50,946 bases of DNA from Bradyrhizobium sp. Leo170 (GCF_004296405.1 NZ_PSRR01000018.1:1-50946), one strand, 5' to 3'; shown: positions 15,615-23,475, numbered from the stretch's first letter. Notes: generated by a model from the letters alone, not told the origin. Numbers and translations are program-made.

Positions 15615-16673
15615 TTATGGCCGTGCTTCCAGGATCAGGTTGAACGGCGTTTCGGTGGCGCGCCGGAACCGGGTGAAGCCGGCCTCGCGGGCAATCTCGC
15701 GAAGCCTGGCCTCGCCGGCCTGCGCGCCCAGGGCGAGCCCGACCTCCTGGTCCAGGGAGGCCGGCGTGCAGACCATGGTCGAAGCCGCATAGTAGACCCG
15801 CCCGATCGGATTGAGATTATCCTCCAGCCGGTCGTTGGCGAAGGGCTCGACCAGCATGCAGGTGCCGTCCTTGGCCATGGTGCTGCGGGTATGCTTGAGC
15901 GCGCCGACCGGGTCGCCCATGTCGTGCAGGCAGTCGAAGAAGCACACGAGATCGTAGCCGTTTGCCGGAAAAGTCTTCGCGGTGTGGGTCTCGAACGTCA
16001 TGCGATCGGACAGTCCCGCATCCCGCGTCAGCTCGCGCGCGGCCTGGATCGAGCCCTCGTGATAGTCGAACCCGAAGAATTTGGATTTCGGGAACGCCTC
16101 CGCCATCAGCCGGGTCGATATGCCGTGTCCGCAACCGACATCGGCGACCTTCGCGCCCCGCTTCAGCTTGTCGACGACGCCCTCCAGCGCCGGCAGCCAT
16201 TCCTGCACCAAATGATGCTTGTAGCCGGTGCGGAAGAAGCGCGCCGTTCCGCAGAACAGGCATTCGCTGCGCTTGTTCCAGCCGACGCCCTTGCCGGTCT
16301 TGAATGCGTCGGAGATCTTCGGCTCGTCGAGGAATGTCGCCGCCACGAGGTTGCCGACCGCGCCCAGGAAAACCGGGCTCTCGTCGTCCGCCAGCGCCAT
16401 GGCCTGCTCCGGCAGCATCGAGAACTTTCCGGATTTGGTGTCATATTCGACGTAGCCGGAGGCCGCTTGCGCCGACAACCACTCGCGCACATAGCGCTCC
16501 GCGGTGCCTGTCGCTTTCGCCAGCTCTGCGGAGTTCATCGGTCCCTTCTCGGCCAACGCCTTGTAGAGGCCGAGCCTGTCGCCGATCAGCATCAGCGACG
16601 CGTTCATCGCGGCGCCGATGTCACCAATCATCTTGCCCATGAAAGAGTTCAGGCGGTCATTATCAACTTCCAT
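15615..16673 (-). CDS. Winged-helix plus class I SAM-dependent methyltransferase
   Basis: A 352-residue protein of two domains. The N-terminal part (about 20-95) is a winged-helix module (GLYKALAEKGPMNSAELAKA, RYVREWLSAQAASGYVEYD), as in O-methyltransferase dimerisation domains. The C-terminal part is a Rossmann methyltransferase with motif I VADVGCGHGISTRLMAEAFP near 177-196 and an acidic loop GFDYHE. It resembles the Rv2258c-like group annotated as methyltransferase domain proteins, whose substrates are unknown. No partner gene is adjacent. The role is therefore only SAM-dependent methyl transfer by inference. Confidence 0.85.
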   Translation of the reverse strand: MEVDNDRLNSFMGKMIGDIGAAMNASLMLIGDRLGLYKALAEKGPMNSAELAKATGTAERYVREWLSAQAASGYVEYDTKSGKFSMLPEQAMALADDESPVFLGAVGNLVAATFLDEPKISDAFKTGKGVGWNKRSECLFCGTARFFRTGYKHHLVQEWLPALEGVVDKLKRGAKVADVGCGHGISTRLMAEAFPKSKFFGFDYHEGSIQAARELTRDAGLSDRMTFETHTAKTFPANGYDLVCFFDCLHDMGDPVGALKHTRSTMAKDGTCMLVEPFANDRLEDNLNPIGRVYYAASTMVCTPASLDQEVGLALGAQAGEARLREIAREAGFTRFRRATETPFNLILEARP

Positions 16674-16952
16674 GATATGCCTCCATCGAAATTGTCTTTC
16701 GCCAAAATGTCACGTCGACGCTGCGGAAGCGGACCTTGCAGGACGCAAGACCGCTCCATCGCAGCGCCTGGATGATGGTAAGGCCGTTTCGGTGTGGGGA
16801 GCGAGGCGTTACGCCTCACGACAGCGAGATCGCCGTCACAAGCGCGCGAGCGGTAACGCGAACTTGCTCTGCTCTCTTCTTTCATCGCGGCAGTGCATGG
16901 CAGCGAGGCTGACGGATGTTACGTCAGCAACACCGCCATGCACCGCGTCGTA

Positions 16953-17318
16953 TCACGCGCCCTGCGGCACCTGGTCGAGGAAACCGGTGATGCTCTTGAT
17001 GCGGCCGTCCTTCAGCACCGCGAAGTCCGTGCCCTTGATCGGGCTGTCGGTGCCATCGGGACCGAGGCCCCAGGAAAAGCGGAGATGGTCGCCGAAACCG
17101 TTGGGTTCGCCGATCAGTTTGAACTTGAACGCCGGAAATTTTTCCTGGACGCCTGATATCAGCGCATCGACGCCTTCGTGGCCGTCGCCGCTCATCAGCG
17201 GATCGACATAGCGTGCGTCGGCGGTCCAGTTCTCGGCCAGCATCTCGCGGCGCCGGCTCGGCGTGCGCTCGTTCCACAGTTCGACATAGCGGCTTGCGAT
17301 GGTGTTGTGGTCGGTCAT
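16953..17318 (-). CDS. Nuclear transport factor 2-like (SnoaL) family protein
   Basis: A 121-residue cone-shaped alpha+beta barrel protein of the SnoaL/NTF2 superfamily. The N-terminal helix (IASRYVELWNERTPSRRREM), the VDPLMSGDGHEGVDALISGV segment and the closing strands with LKDGRIKSITGFLD are characteristic. Members serve as isomerases, cyclases or ligand carriers and the function cannot be read from fold alone. A GAGAGCAAG ribosome-binding region precedes the ATG at 17318. It is isolated, 279 bases from the next gene downstream. Confidence 0.85.
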   Translation of the reverse strand: MTDHNTIASRYVELWNERTPSRRREMLAENWTADARYVDPLMSGDGHEGVDALISGVQEKFPAFKFKLIGEPNGFGDHLRFSWGLGPDGTDSPIKGTDFAVLKDGRIKSITGFLDQVPQGA

Positions 17319-17694
17319 CTTGCTCTCCTTCGCGTATCGCCGAATGGATCGGCTGCTGCGGACTATCGGATTTTGGCGTGAGCTGATCGATTACCTCCGA
17401 GGTCATCGCCAGCAGCTTGGAAATCTGCGGTGGTGCGCGAAACCGGATCACGTGCCTGTCGTTGGTTTCGCGCTGGAGCAGTTCGAACAAAACTCTTCGA
17501 GTTCTAGATTCCGGGTCTCTGGATCCAATGATCGCCGACCTTCGCATAGGATCGCTTCACCGCCGCCGAGGCGGTCCGGTGTGCGATCTCCTCTTGCCTG
17601 ATGTCGCCCGCTTGGGCCGGCGCCGCAATTCCTTGTGCGGGTGCGTTCCTCGCCGAAATGGAGCTAATATAGCAGTCCTGCGTTTCGTTGGTGC
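17319..17694. other. Gap without a supported gene
   Basis: The interval upstream of the SnoaL-like gene holds no convincing reading frame and none of the repeat families found elsewhere in the window. The only clear signal is the FixK-type box that begins at 17695. Confidence 0.5.
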
Positions 17695-17708
17695 TTGATC
17701 GAGGTCAA
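17695..17708 (+). promoter_or_regulatory. FixK/FNR box ahead of the PhaC-like gene
   Basis: TTGATCGAGGTCAA fits TTGA-N6-TCAA exactly and TTGAT-N4-ATCAA with one change. A class II site centred at -41.5 would place the transcription start near 17743, which supports the TTG start codon at 17765 over the ATG at 17720. Confidence 0.8.
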
Positions 17709-17764
17709 ACCTTTCGCCGATGCCTGTCCGACCATGGCGCCGGCGAGCAAAAGGGGGAGTGAGC

Positions 17765-18919
17765 TTGGGCGAGAAGAACAGACCACCGGAAGAGAAGCCG
17801 AGCGCCGACACTGATTGGGCGGTGCAGACGCTGCTATGGCCAATGGCGGCCACGCGATTGGCGCTGGAGGCCTATCTGCATTGGTTCGCTGGTCGCGAGC
17901 CCACGCCGTCCGAGCCGGAGAGCGAGACTCCGCTATCCTGGACCATGCCGAACGTGATCGCGCTGCAGCTCGCCTCGATGCGGCTGCGGGATTTTTCGCG
18001 CAAGGCGACGGGCCAGCCGCTTCTGATCTGCGCTCCCTTTTCGCTGCACGAGGCCTTGGTCGCTGATTTCGCACCTGGCCATAGCCTGGTGCAGGCGCTG
18101 CTGCAGGGCGGCATGGATCGCATCTATGTCACCGACTGGTGCTCGGCGACATCAGAGATGCGCCATTTGTCGATCGACAGCTATCTCGCCGACCTCAACG
18201 TGGCGGTCGATGACATCGGCGCACCGGTCGATCTCATCGGCTTGTGCCAGGGCGGGTGGCTGTCGCTGGTCTATGCCGCCCGTTTTCCACACAAGGTGCG
18301 ACGGCTCGTGCTCGCCGGTGCGCCGGTCGACGTCTCCGTGCCCTCAGATCTGTCGCGGATGGTGGCAAGTATGCCAAAGCAAGCGTTCGACGAGCTGGTG
18401 CACCAGGGAGAGGGCATCATAAGCGGCAAGCATACGCTTCGCTTCTGGAGCATGCCGCTTACCCTCCATGACGTCGAAGCGACCTTGCAGCGGGATGTCG
18501 GCGATGGATCGGAGCAGGGCGCGGCCCTGCTGGCGCGCTTCGAGCGCTGGGATCGCAAGCTGCTGGATTTGCCGGGAACCTTTTATCTCGAGGCGACCAA
18601 CTGGATCTTCCGCGAGAACCGGATCGCCGAGGGACGCTTCGTCGCGCTCGGTCGCCAGATCGATCTCGCCGAGGTGACGGTTCCGGTCTTTCTGCTGGCA
18701 GCAGAGAAGGACATTGTCGTGCCGCTCGAGCAGGCACTCGCCACGGCGCGCCTGCTCGGCACGCCGCCGCATTGGCTGGAACAGGCCTCCGAGCCGTGCG
18801 GTCACCTCGGTCTTTTCATGGGGCGCGAGAGCTTGGGCCGTTCGTGGCACCGGATCATCCGCTGGCTCCAGGCGGGTGGTGACGATGTTGCGCAGCCAAG
18901 GCCCAGGATCAGGGCGTGA
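17765..18919 (+). CDS. Short PhaC-like alpha/beta hydrolase
   Basis: A 384-residue alpha/beta-hydrolase that resembles polyhydroxyalkanoate synthases: the nucleophile elbow reads GLCQGGW with Cys161 instead of Ser, as in PhaC, and candidate Asp (LLAAEKDIVVP) and His (EPCGHLGLF) residues follow. It is much shorter than class I PhaC (about 590) and nearer class III length, but has no PhaE partner here. It may make or remodel short PHB chains or act as a thioesterase. The start is placed at TTG 17765, five bases after GGGGGAG; an ATG at 17720 would lie upstream of the expected transcript start set by the FixK box. A low-oxygen role is inferred. Confidence 0.8.
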   Translation: MGEKNRPPEEKPSADTDWAVQTLLWPMAATRLALEAYLHWFAGREPTPSEPESETPLSWTMPNVIALQLASMRLRDFSRKATGQPLLICAPFSLHEALVADFAPGHSLVQALLQGGMDRIYVTDWCSATSEMRHLSIDSYLADLNVAVDDIGAPVDLIGLCQGGWLSLVYAARFPHKVRRLVLAGAPVDVSVPSDLSRMVASMPKQAFDELVHQGEGIISGKHTLRFWSMPLTLHDVEATLQRDVGDGSEQGAALLARFERWDRKLLDLPGTFYLEATNWIFRENRIAEGRFVALGRQIDLAEVTVPVFLLAAEKDIVVPLEQALATARLLGTPPHWLEQASEPCGHLGLFMGRESLGRSWHRIIRWLQAGGDDVAQPRPRIRA

Positions 18920-18946
18920 GACGAAAGCCTTCAGCGGGAAGTCGCG

Positions 18947-19150
18947 TTATCTCAACTCGGCCACGGTGAGTGGGCGCGTCGCATTGGACACGGCAATATG
19001 CTGAACGGTGGGCTGCCGGCGCGAAGCTTCAGTTTGGTCGCTGCTTCGGCCGTGAACCGCCAGCAGCATGATCGCGACCGCGGCGGCAACACCAAGCGCA
19101 ATGATCTTGCGATGGGTGCCACGATCCGCGCTGATCAATGGATGGTTCAT
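18947..19150 (-). CDS. Small single-pass membrane protein
   Basis: A 67-residue protein that I do not recognise. A positively charged N-terminus (GTHRK) precedes one hydrophobic helix (IIALGVAAAVAIMLLAV, about residues 16-32), followed by a polar, probably periplasmic tail of 35 residues. No strong ribosome-binding site is seen. It lies 27 bases downstream of the FixK-like gene on the same strand, so it may be co-transcribed with it. The function is unknown; the gene is supported by position, frame and the clear membrane segment. Confidence 0.5.
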   Translation of the reverse strand: MNHPLISADRGTHRKIIALGVAAAVAIMLLAVHGRSSDQTEASRRQPTVQHIAVSNATRPLTVAELR

Positions 19151-19177
19151 GGCACATCTCGGTCAATTCTATCCTGG

Positions 19178-19852
19178 TCAGGCGTTCAGGCGGTTCAGCG
19201 CGGCGCGGTTCCGCAATTCGATCCGGCGCGAGGTCGCCAGCGCGATGGCGCCGGACTGCTCCAACTGGGTGAAGGTGCGTGACACGGTCTCGATGGTGAG
19301 GCCGAGGTAATCGGCAATGTCCTGGCGCGACATCGCAAGTTCGATCGATGTCGTGCTGGCGGTGCGGCGGGCGATATCGAGCAGGAATCCCGCGACCCGC
19401 TCCCCGGCGGTCTTGATCAGGAGCAGCATGTGATTGCGGAAGCGCTGCAGTTCACGCGTGGTGGCATCCCAAAGCTGCTGCGCGAGATCCTTCTCGCGCT
19501 CGGCACGCAGCATCACCGCGCTGCGCTTGACGATCAGGACCTGCGCCCCGTTCACAGCCTCGGCGGAAGACGAGTGCGTCTCGCCCGCCTCAAAGCCGAA
19601 GATGTCGCCCGGCAGATAAAACCCACCGATCTGGCGCCTGCCGTCCTCCAGCATCTTGTAGGTGCGGACAGTACCTGACACCACCTGATAGAGATATTCG
19701 GCCTCGTCACCTTCGCCGTAGATCTCGACATTGCGTGCGTATTGAAAGGGCGTGCCCATCAGCGCAAGCGGACCCTGCATGGCCGGGCTTCCGAGACGGT
19801 GCGGCGTGCTCGCGGCCTGGCGGAGGACGGGGCGGGAAGCGTCGGTGTGCAT
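19178..19852 (-). CDS. Crp/Fnr family regulator, FixK-like
   Basis: A 224-residue regulator. The cyclic-nucleotide-binding-like beta barrel spans about 35-115 (GEGDEAEYLYQVVSGTVRTY, FYLPGDIFGF), a dimerisation helix follows, and the helix-turn-helix at about 174-200 carries ExxSR (E188, S191, R192), the recognition motif of FNR/FixK proteins that read TTGA-N6-TCAA. It has no cysteine at all, so it cannot hold an FNR-type Fe-S cluster and is probably controlled by its amount or a partner, as FixK proteins are. The ATG at 19852 follows GAAGGAG. Boxes matching its expected target lie ahead of the neighbouring PhaC-like, UspA, CBS and glk genes, so it or a related FixK2 may control them. Confidence 0.88.
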   Translation of the reverse strand: MHTDASRPVLRQAASTPHRLGSPAMQGPLALMGTPFQYARNVEIYGEGDEAEYLYQVVSGTVRTYKMLEDGRRQIGGFYLPGDIFGFEAGETHSSSAEAVNGAQVLIVKRSAVMLRAEREKDLAQQLWDATTRELQRFRNHMLLLIKTAGERVAGFLLDIARRTASTTSIELAMSRQDIADYLGLTIETVSRTFTQLEQSGAIALATSRRIELRNRAALNRLNA

Positions 19853-19964
19853 GGCGGGCTCCTTCAAATCATCTGATGGAACCAGAGTGCCTGCTTGCAC
19901 CGCGCCTGAAAATTCGGAGTCCTTCCCTAAGGAAGATTACGGAGGGTAGGTCTCCCGAGATGTC

Positions 19965-20053
19965 GTAGCCCGGGTGGAGCGCAGCGTAACCCGGGACGGT
20001 GCGCGCTGGGGCCACACAAGGCCCCGGATTGCGCTGCGCTCCATCCGGGCTAC
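19965..20053. repeat. Palindromic repeat, GTAGCCCGG family (family A)
   Basis: It begins GTAGCCCGGGTGGAGCGCAG and ends with the complementary GCGCTGCGCTCCATCCGGGCTAC. Copies of this family occur at 23342, 29767, 30808, 39009 and 45350. With the next repeat it fills most of the 328-base gap between the FixK-like and UspA genes. A small palindrome (CTTCC-CTAA-GGAAG) just before it, near 19923-19936, is of unknown meaning. Confidence 0.85.
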
Positions 20054-20071
20054 GTACGGTCGCAGAAACTG

Positions 20072-20149
20072 CGTCATTGCGAGCGCAGCGAAGCAATCCA
20101 TGCCTCCGCGCGCGGAACCATGGATTGCTTCGCTGCGCTCGCAATGACG
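20072..20149. repeat. Palindromic repeat, CGTCATTGCGAG family (family B)
   Basis: CGTCATTGCGAGCGCAGCGA at the left faces the complementary TCGCTGCGCTCGCAATGACG at the right, with AAGCAATCCATG / CATGGATTGCTT inside. Other copies lie at 27975 and 33018. Confidence 0.85.
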
Positions 20150-20180
20150 GGCGTTAGGACGGAGGACGCTGCCCTAAAGC

Positions 20181-21023
20181 TCAATGCGACATCAGCGTCG
20201 GCACCGTCATGCACTGGAGCATCTCGCGGGTGACGCCGCCGAGCAGGCGTTCCTGCAGCCGCGAATGCCCGTAGCCGCCCATCACCAGCAGGTCGAGGCT
20301 TTCGTCGGCCGCAACGGACAGGATGGTGGGCTGGATTTCGGAGTGCGCGGCCGGGAAGGCCACGATCTTGGCCGGCAGCCCAAGCCGCGCCAAATGCTCA
20401 ACGAGGCGCTGCGGGCTCGCTTCGTCCGGAATCGCCCCTGGATTGCCGATGGAAATGATGGTGAGCGCGTCAGCGTGCCGCAGCAGCGGCATGGCATCCC
20501 GCAGCGCGCGGCCGGCGAGGCGGCTTCCGTCCCAGCAAATCCCGATACGCCGCGCGGTAAACGCGCCGCGGAAGGTATAGGGCATGAACAATACCGGGCC
20601 GCCTGACTGGAACAGGATTTCCTGCGGCATGTCGTTGTCGAACGTATCGCGTTCGGGTTCCGGCTGCAGGACGACGGTGAGATCATGCAGCCGAGCGCTG
20701 GCGCCGGCGATCGCTAGCGCCTCACGCGGTGTCGCGCTCATCGTGCGGCAGGTATACGATATCCCTGCGTGCTTCGCCTCGACCTCGAAAACGCGCATCG
20801 CGGCCTCTGCGCGCTCGAGTGCGCGCTGCCGGGTCTCTTCGACGATCATGGCGACCGCAGCGCCGCCTGCCGCGGCGATCGGAACATTGGCGGTCTCGTA
20901 GGCGACGGACAGCGCGTCGAGGTGAGCGCCGTACGCCATGGTCAGCAGCACGGCACCGTCAATCACCGGCCGCGCGGGACGTTCGGAAGGGATAAGCACC
21001 AGCAGGTTCTTGAACATCGTCAT
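20181..21023 (-). CDS. Universal stress protein (UspA family)
   Basis: A cytosolic stress protein of about 280 residues with two tandem Usp-like halves. The first (about 1-140) is diverged; the second has the ARRIGICWDGSRLAGRAL opening near 160 and the ATP-type signature VMGGYGHSRLQERLLGGVT near 249-267. Tandem Usp proteins bind nucleotides and help survival in hypoxia or starvation. Two ATGs (21023 and 21017) follow GGGGGAG; spacing favours 21017, which would remove two residues. A FixK-type promoter directly upstream (21066-21108) indicates low-oxygen induction. Confidence 0.9.
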   Translation of the reverse strand: MTMFKNLLVLIPSERPARPVIDGAVLLTMAYGAHLDALSVAYETANVPIAAAGGAAVAMIVEETRQRALERAEAAMRVFEVEAKHAGISYTCRTMSATPREALAIAGASARLHDLTVVLQPEPERDTFDNDMPQEILFQSGGPVLFMPYTFRGAFTARRIGICWDGSRLAGRALRDAMPLLRHADALTIISIGNPGAIPDEASPQRLVEHLARLGLPAKIVAFPAAHSEIQPTILSVAADESLDLLVMGGYGHSRLQERLLGGVTREMLQCMTVPTLMSH

Positions 21024-21065
21024 TCTCCCCCACAATTGGTGGCGATCGGCACAAATTGCACATCG

Positions 21066-21108
21066 CTATAAGAGCACAACGGCCGATCGACGTATTGATC
21101 CAGGTCAG
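21066..21108 (-). promoter_or_regulatory. FixK-type promoter for the UspA gene
   Basis: The box TTGATCCAGGTCAG (21095-21108 on the plus strand) is near-palindromic and centred about 42 bases from the start expected from the minus-strand -10 element TTATAG (21071-21066). This is class II activator geometry, with a leader of about 36 bases before the gene. Confidence 0.7.
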
Positions 21109-21125
21109 TGGGCGCCGTCGTCATT

Positions 21126-21139
21126 TTGACGCATATCAA
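21126..21139 (+). promoter_or_regulatory. FixK/FNR box ahead of the CBS-domain gene
   Basis: TTGACGCATATCAA matches TTGAC-N4-ATCAA closely. Its centre is about 63 bases upstream of the CBS gene's ATG, leaving room for a transcript start near 21174 and a short leader. It could also add to control of the divergent UspA gene. Confidence 0.75.
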
Positions 21140-21195
21140 GGCCCGGCCCGCTTCCCAGTGCACGCTACCGGACCCGAGCCTGTTGGAGAGAAACA

Positions 21196-21651
21196 ATGCT
21201 GGCAACGGATGTCATGCGAACCTGGTTCGCCACCATAAAGCCGAACGCGCCGCTGCTCGATGCCGTCCACCTGCTCCTGGAAACCAGTCAGCGTGGCTTG
21301 CCTGTGATCGACGACGATGGATCTTTGGTCGGCATCATCTCCGAGGGCGATTTCCTGCACCGTCAGGAGCTTGGCGTGACCGGCCCTGCCGGGTTCTTGC
21401 TGGAATGGCTGCTCGGACGAGCCGAGGGACAACACATGCACGAGCAGACGCAGGCGCTGCGGGTCGACGCCGTCATGACGCAGAATCCCGTGTGCGTGGA
21501 TGAAACGGCAACCGTCGACGATATCGTCACGCGAATGGACGCACATCAGATCTCGCAGGTGCTGGTGGTCCGCGACGGCAAGCCCATCGGAATCGTTGGC
21601 CGTACGCAGTTGCTCATCGCGCTCGAACGCTGTTTGAGCCGACAACACTGA
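21196..21651 (+). CDS. CBS-domain pair protein
   Basis: A 151-residue cytosolic protein made of two CBS domains, about residues 5-60 (DVMRTWFATIKPNAPLLDAV, GLPVIDDDGSLVGIISEGDF) and 92-146 (VMTQNPVCVDETATVDDIVT, VLVVRDGKPIGIVGRTQLL). Such stand-alone pairs bind adenine nucleotides or SAM and act as energy sensors. A stretch between them (RQELGVTGPAGFLLEWLLGR) is typical of the rhizobial stress-related form. The ribosome-binding site GGAGAG precedes the ATG. The FixK box upstream and the divergent UspA gene point to a hypoxia or stress role. Confidence 0.92.
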   Translation: MLATDVMRTWFATIKPNAPLLDAVHLLLETSQRGLPVIDDDGSLVGIISEGDFLHRQELGVTGPAGFLLEWLLGRAEGQHMHEQTQALRVDAVMTQNPVCVDETATVDDIVTRMDAHQISQVLVVRDGKPIGIVGRTQLLIALERCLSRQH

Positions 21652-21691
21652 CGAAAGCGCGGCCGCGGCCATACGCAGCATTCCAGCCTGG

Positions 21692-21705
21692 TTAATGTTG
21701 ATCAA
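21692..21705 (+). promoter_or_regulatory. Weaker FixK-like box ahead of glk
   Basis: TTAATGTTGATCAA has one intact half (ATCAA) and one change in the other (TTAAT for TTGAT). It lies about 150 bases before the glk start. A possible -10 (GATACT, 21743-21748) would put the box centre near -56, which is not class II spacing, so the assignment is weak. Confidence 0.4.
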
Positions 21706-21847
21706 CCCATGCAGCGGCCGATTCCCAAAGCTGCCGCTCGGTGATACTTGGATATCATCGCCGCCAACCGGCGGACGCGGATCGGAACCGGCAAACGACT
21801 GATGGACGCATCCGCGCACCGACCGCAGCTTGACAGGAACGGAGGCA

Positions 21848-22816
21848 ATGACCGGGATCAGCCAAGCATTGCTCGCCGATATCGGCGGCACCAATGCGCG
21901 TTTCGCGCTCGTCAGGGGTCGTCAGATCGGCCCCATCGAACATGTCAAGGTCGCCGACTATCCGACCTCGGCGGAGGCGATCGCCGCCTTCCTTGCCCGC
22001 CACGCGACGGGCGGCGTTGCCACTGCGGCGATCTTCGGCATCGCGGGCCCGATCGAGAACAACCGCGTGGTGCTGACCAACAGCCCGTGGATGTTCGATG
22101 CGGCCAGCCTGCGCCAACAATTCGCCTTCGCGGCCGCGCATTTCCTCAATGATTTCGAGGCGCTGGCCTGGTCGCTGCCGGCTCTGGGAGCTTCCGACCT
22201 GGTGTCGCTCGGCAGCCCCACTCCGGTCGCCGGCGCTCCCATGCTCGTGGTTGGGCCGGGGACCGGCTTTGGCGCGTCCTGTCTGGTTCCGTCGAGCAAG
22301 CCGCCCGTGGCGATCATCACCGAAGCCGGCCATGCCACCTTGCCGGCGACTTCGGAACGGGAGGAGCGGGTGATCGATCACCTGCGTGGGCGCTTCGGCC
22401 ACGTTTCGATTGAACGTGCGCTATCCGGGTCCGGCCTCACCCACCTCTATGACGCCTTGAACGCCATCGACGGCGCCGGCGCGCCCGCGCGCGATGCGGC
22501 CTCGATCACGCAGGCCGCGCTTGACGGGAGCTGCGCGACGAGCCGGGCGGCGCTCGACATGTTCTGCGCGATGCTCGGCATGGTCTGCGGCAATCTGGCG
22601 CTGACCTTCGGCGCCCGCGGCGGCGTCTATATCGCCGGCGGCATCGTGCCTCGTTTCGTCGATCATCTGGCGGGATCGGATTTTGGTCCGTGCTTCACCA
22701 GCAAGGGGCGGTTCGATTCCTATCTGCGGGAGATTCCAGTCCATGTCATCACCCGGCCCGATGTGACTTTTGTCGGGCTCAAGGCGTTCTTCGAGACGAA
22801 CGTCATGGCCGCATAG
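21848..22816 (+). CDS. glk: Glucokinase
   Basis: This cytosolic enzyme phosphorylates glucose with ATP to glucose 6-phosphate. The 322-residue length and sequence match the bacterial glucokinase (Glk, ROK-independent) family: the phosphate-binding LLADIGGTNARFAL at residues 8-21, the sugar-binding LNDFEA near 99-104, GPGTGFGAS near 138-146, TEAGHA near 159-164, and YIAGGIVPR near 261-269. The ATG at 21848 follows GGAGG; an in-frame TTG 18 bases upstream is less likely. It is downstream of the CBS gene with a weak FixK-like box between them. Confidence 0.94.
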   Translation: MTGISQALLADIGGTNARFALVRGRQIGPIEHVKVADYPTSAEAIAAFLARHATGGVATAAIFGIAGPIENNRVVLTNSPWMFDAASLRQQFAFAAAHFLNDFEALAWSLPALGASDLVSLGSPTPVAGAPMLVVGPGTGFGASCLVPSSKPPVAIITEAGHATLPATSEREERVIDHLRGRFGHVSIERALSGSGLTHLYDALNAIDGAGAPARDAASITQAALDGSCATSRAALDMFCAMLGMVCGNLALTFGARGGVYIAGGIVPRFVDHLAGSDFGPCFTSKGRFDSYLREIPVHVITRPDVTFVGLKAFFETNVMAA

Positions 22817-22914
22817 GCTGCCTCGACAATGGAAGTCGCTCGATCAGGCTCAACGAAGTGCGCGATGCCGGCCGCACGTAACGATCGGCATCGCCATTCT
22901 CGTGCAATGGGCGC

Positions 22915-23265
22915 TTACTTCGCCGCGGTCACCATGATCTCGACAGTGTATTGGGGCGCCGCCAGCTTGGCCTCGACGGTAGCGCGCGCCGGCGTGTTGC
23001 CTGGCGACACCCAACGGTCCCACACCGCGTTCATCTCGCCGAACGTCTTCATGTCGGTGATGTAGATCGTCGTCGTCAGCAGTTTCGATTTGTCGGTGCC
23101 GGCCTTTGCCAGATGGCCGTCGATGATCGAGAGGATCTCCTCCGTCTGCTTCGTCACGCTTTCACCGGCCGTCTTGTTGGCGACGATGCCGGCCAGATAC
23201 ACCGTGTTGCCATGCACGACGACCTGGCTCATCCGCGGCCCGGTTTCAAAACGCTGAATGGTCAT
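22915..23265 (-). CDS. RidA family protein (enamine/imine deaminase)
   Basis: A 116-residue cytosolic protein of the RidA/YjgF/Rid family, which hydrolyses reactive enamines and imines made by PLP enzymes. The conserved C-terminal block PARATVEAKLAAPQYTVEIM near 91-110 includes the key Arg, and the N-terminal VVVHGNTVYLAGIVAN is typical. The ATG at 23265 is preceded by GGGAGAA. It is convergent with glk and separated from the FAD dehydrogenase by a repeat. It may belong to one of the Rid1-7 side groups, since the family is broad. Confidence 0.9.
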   Translation of the reverse strand: MTIQRFETGPRMSQVVVHGNTVYLAGIVANKTAGESVTKQTEEILSIIDGHLAKAGTDKSKLLTTTIYITDMKTFGEMNAVWDRWVSPGNTPARATVEAKLAAPQYTVEIMVTAAK

Positions 23266-23341
23266 ATTGTTCTCCCGTTGATTGGCGGTGACTACCTAGC
23301 GCAGCGGTCAAGCTCTGGCGAGTCGTCTCTTATGGTCTCTT

Positions 23342-23464
23342 GTAGCCCGGATGGAGCCAACGGGTCGCGCGAATGCGCGCCCGATGACAGGCTCCGCGTA
23401 ATCCGGGGCAACTCGATGTGTGGATCGAAGAATCCCGGATTGCGCTTCGCTCCATCCGGACTAC
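23342..23464. repeat. Family A repeat carrying a nested 43-bp palindromic unit
   Basis: The outer parts (GTAGCCCGGATGGAGC on the left, GCTCCATCCGGACTAC on the right) are family A. Positions 23353-23395 hold an extra palindromic unit, GGAGCCAACGGGTCG to GATGACAGGCTCC, that is absent from the other family A copies. The same unit, in reverse orientation, interrupts the family B repeat at 33086-33128. Confidence 0.8.
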
Positions 23465-23475
23465 GGGACTGCGAT

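Noticed and set aside
16924..17547. 207-codon frame extending over the SnoaL-like gene
   Set aside because: It overlaps the SnoaL-like gene in a different frame and is Arg-rich without any family signature.
19965..20149. Possible CRISPR array from clustered palindromic repeats
   Set aside because: The repeats belong to two different families, each a single long hairpin, without the regular short repeat and spacer pattern; no cas gene is present.
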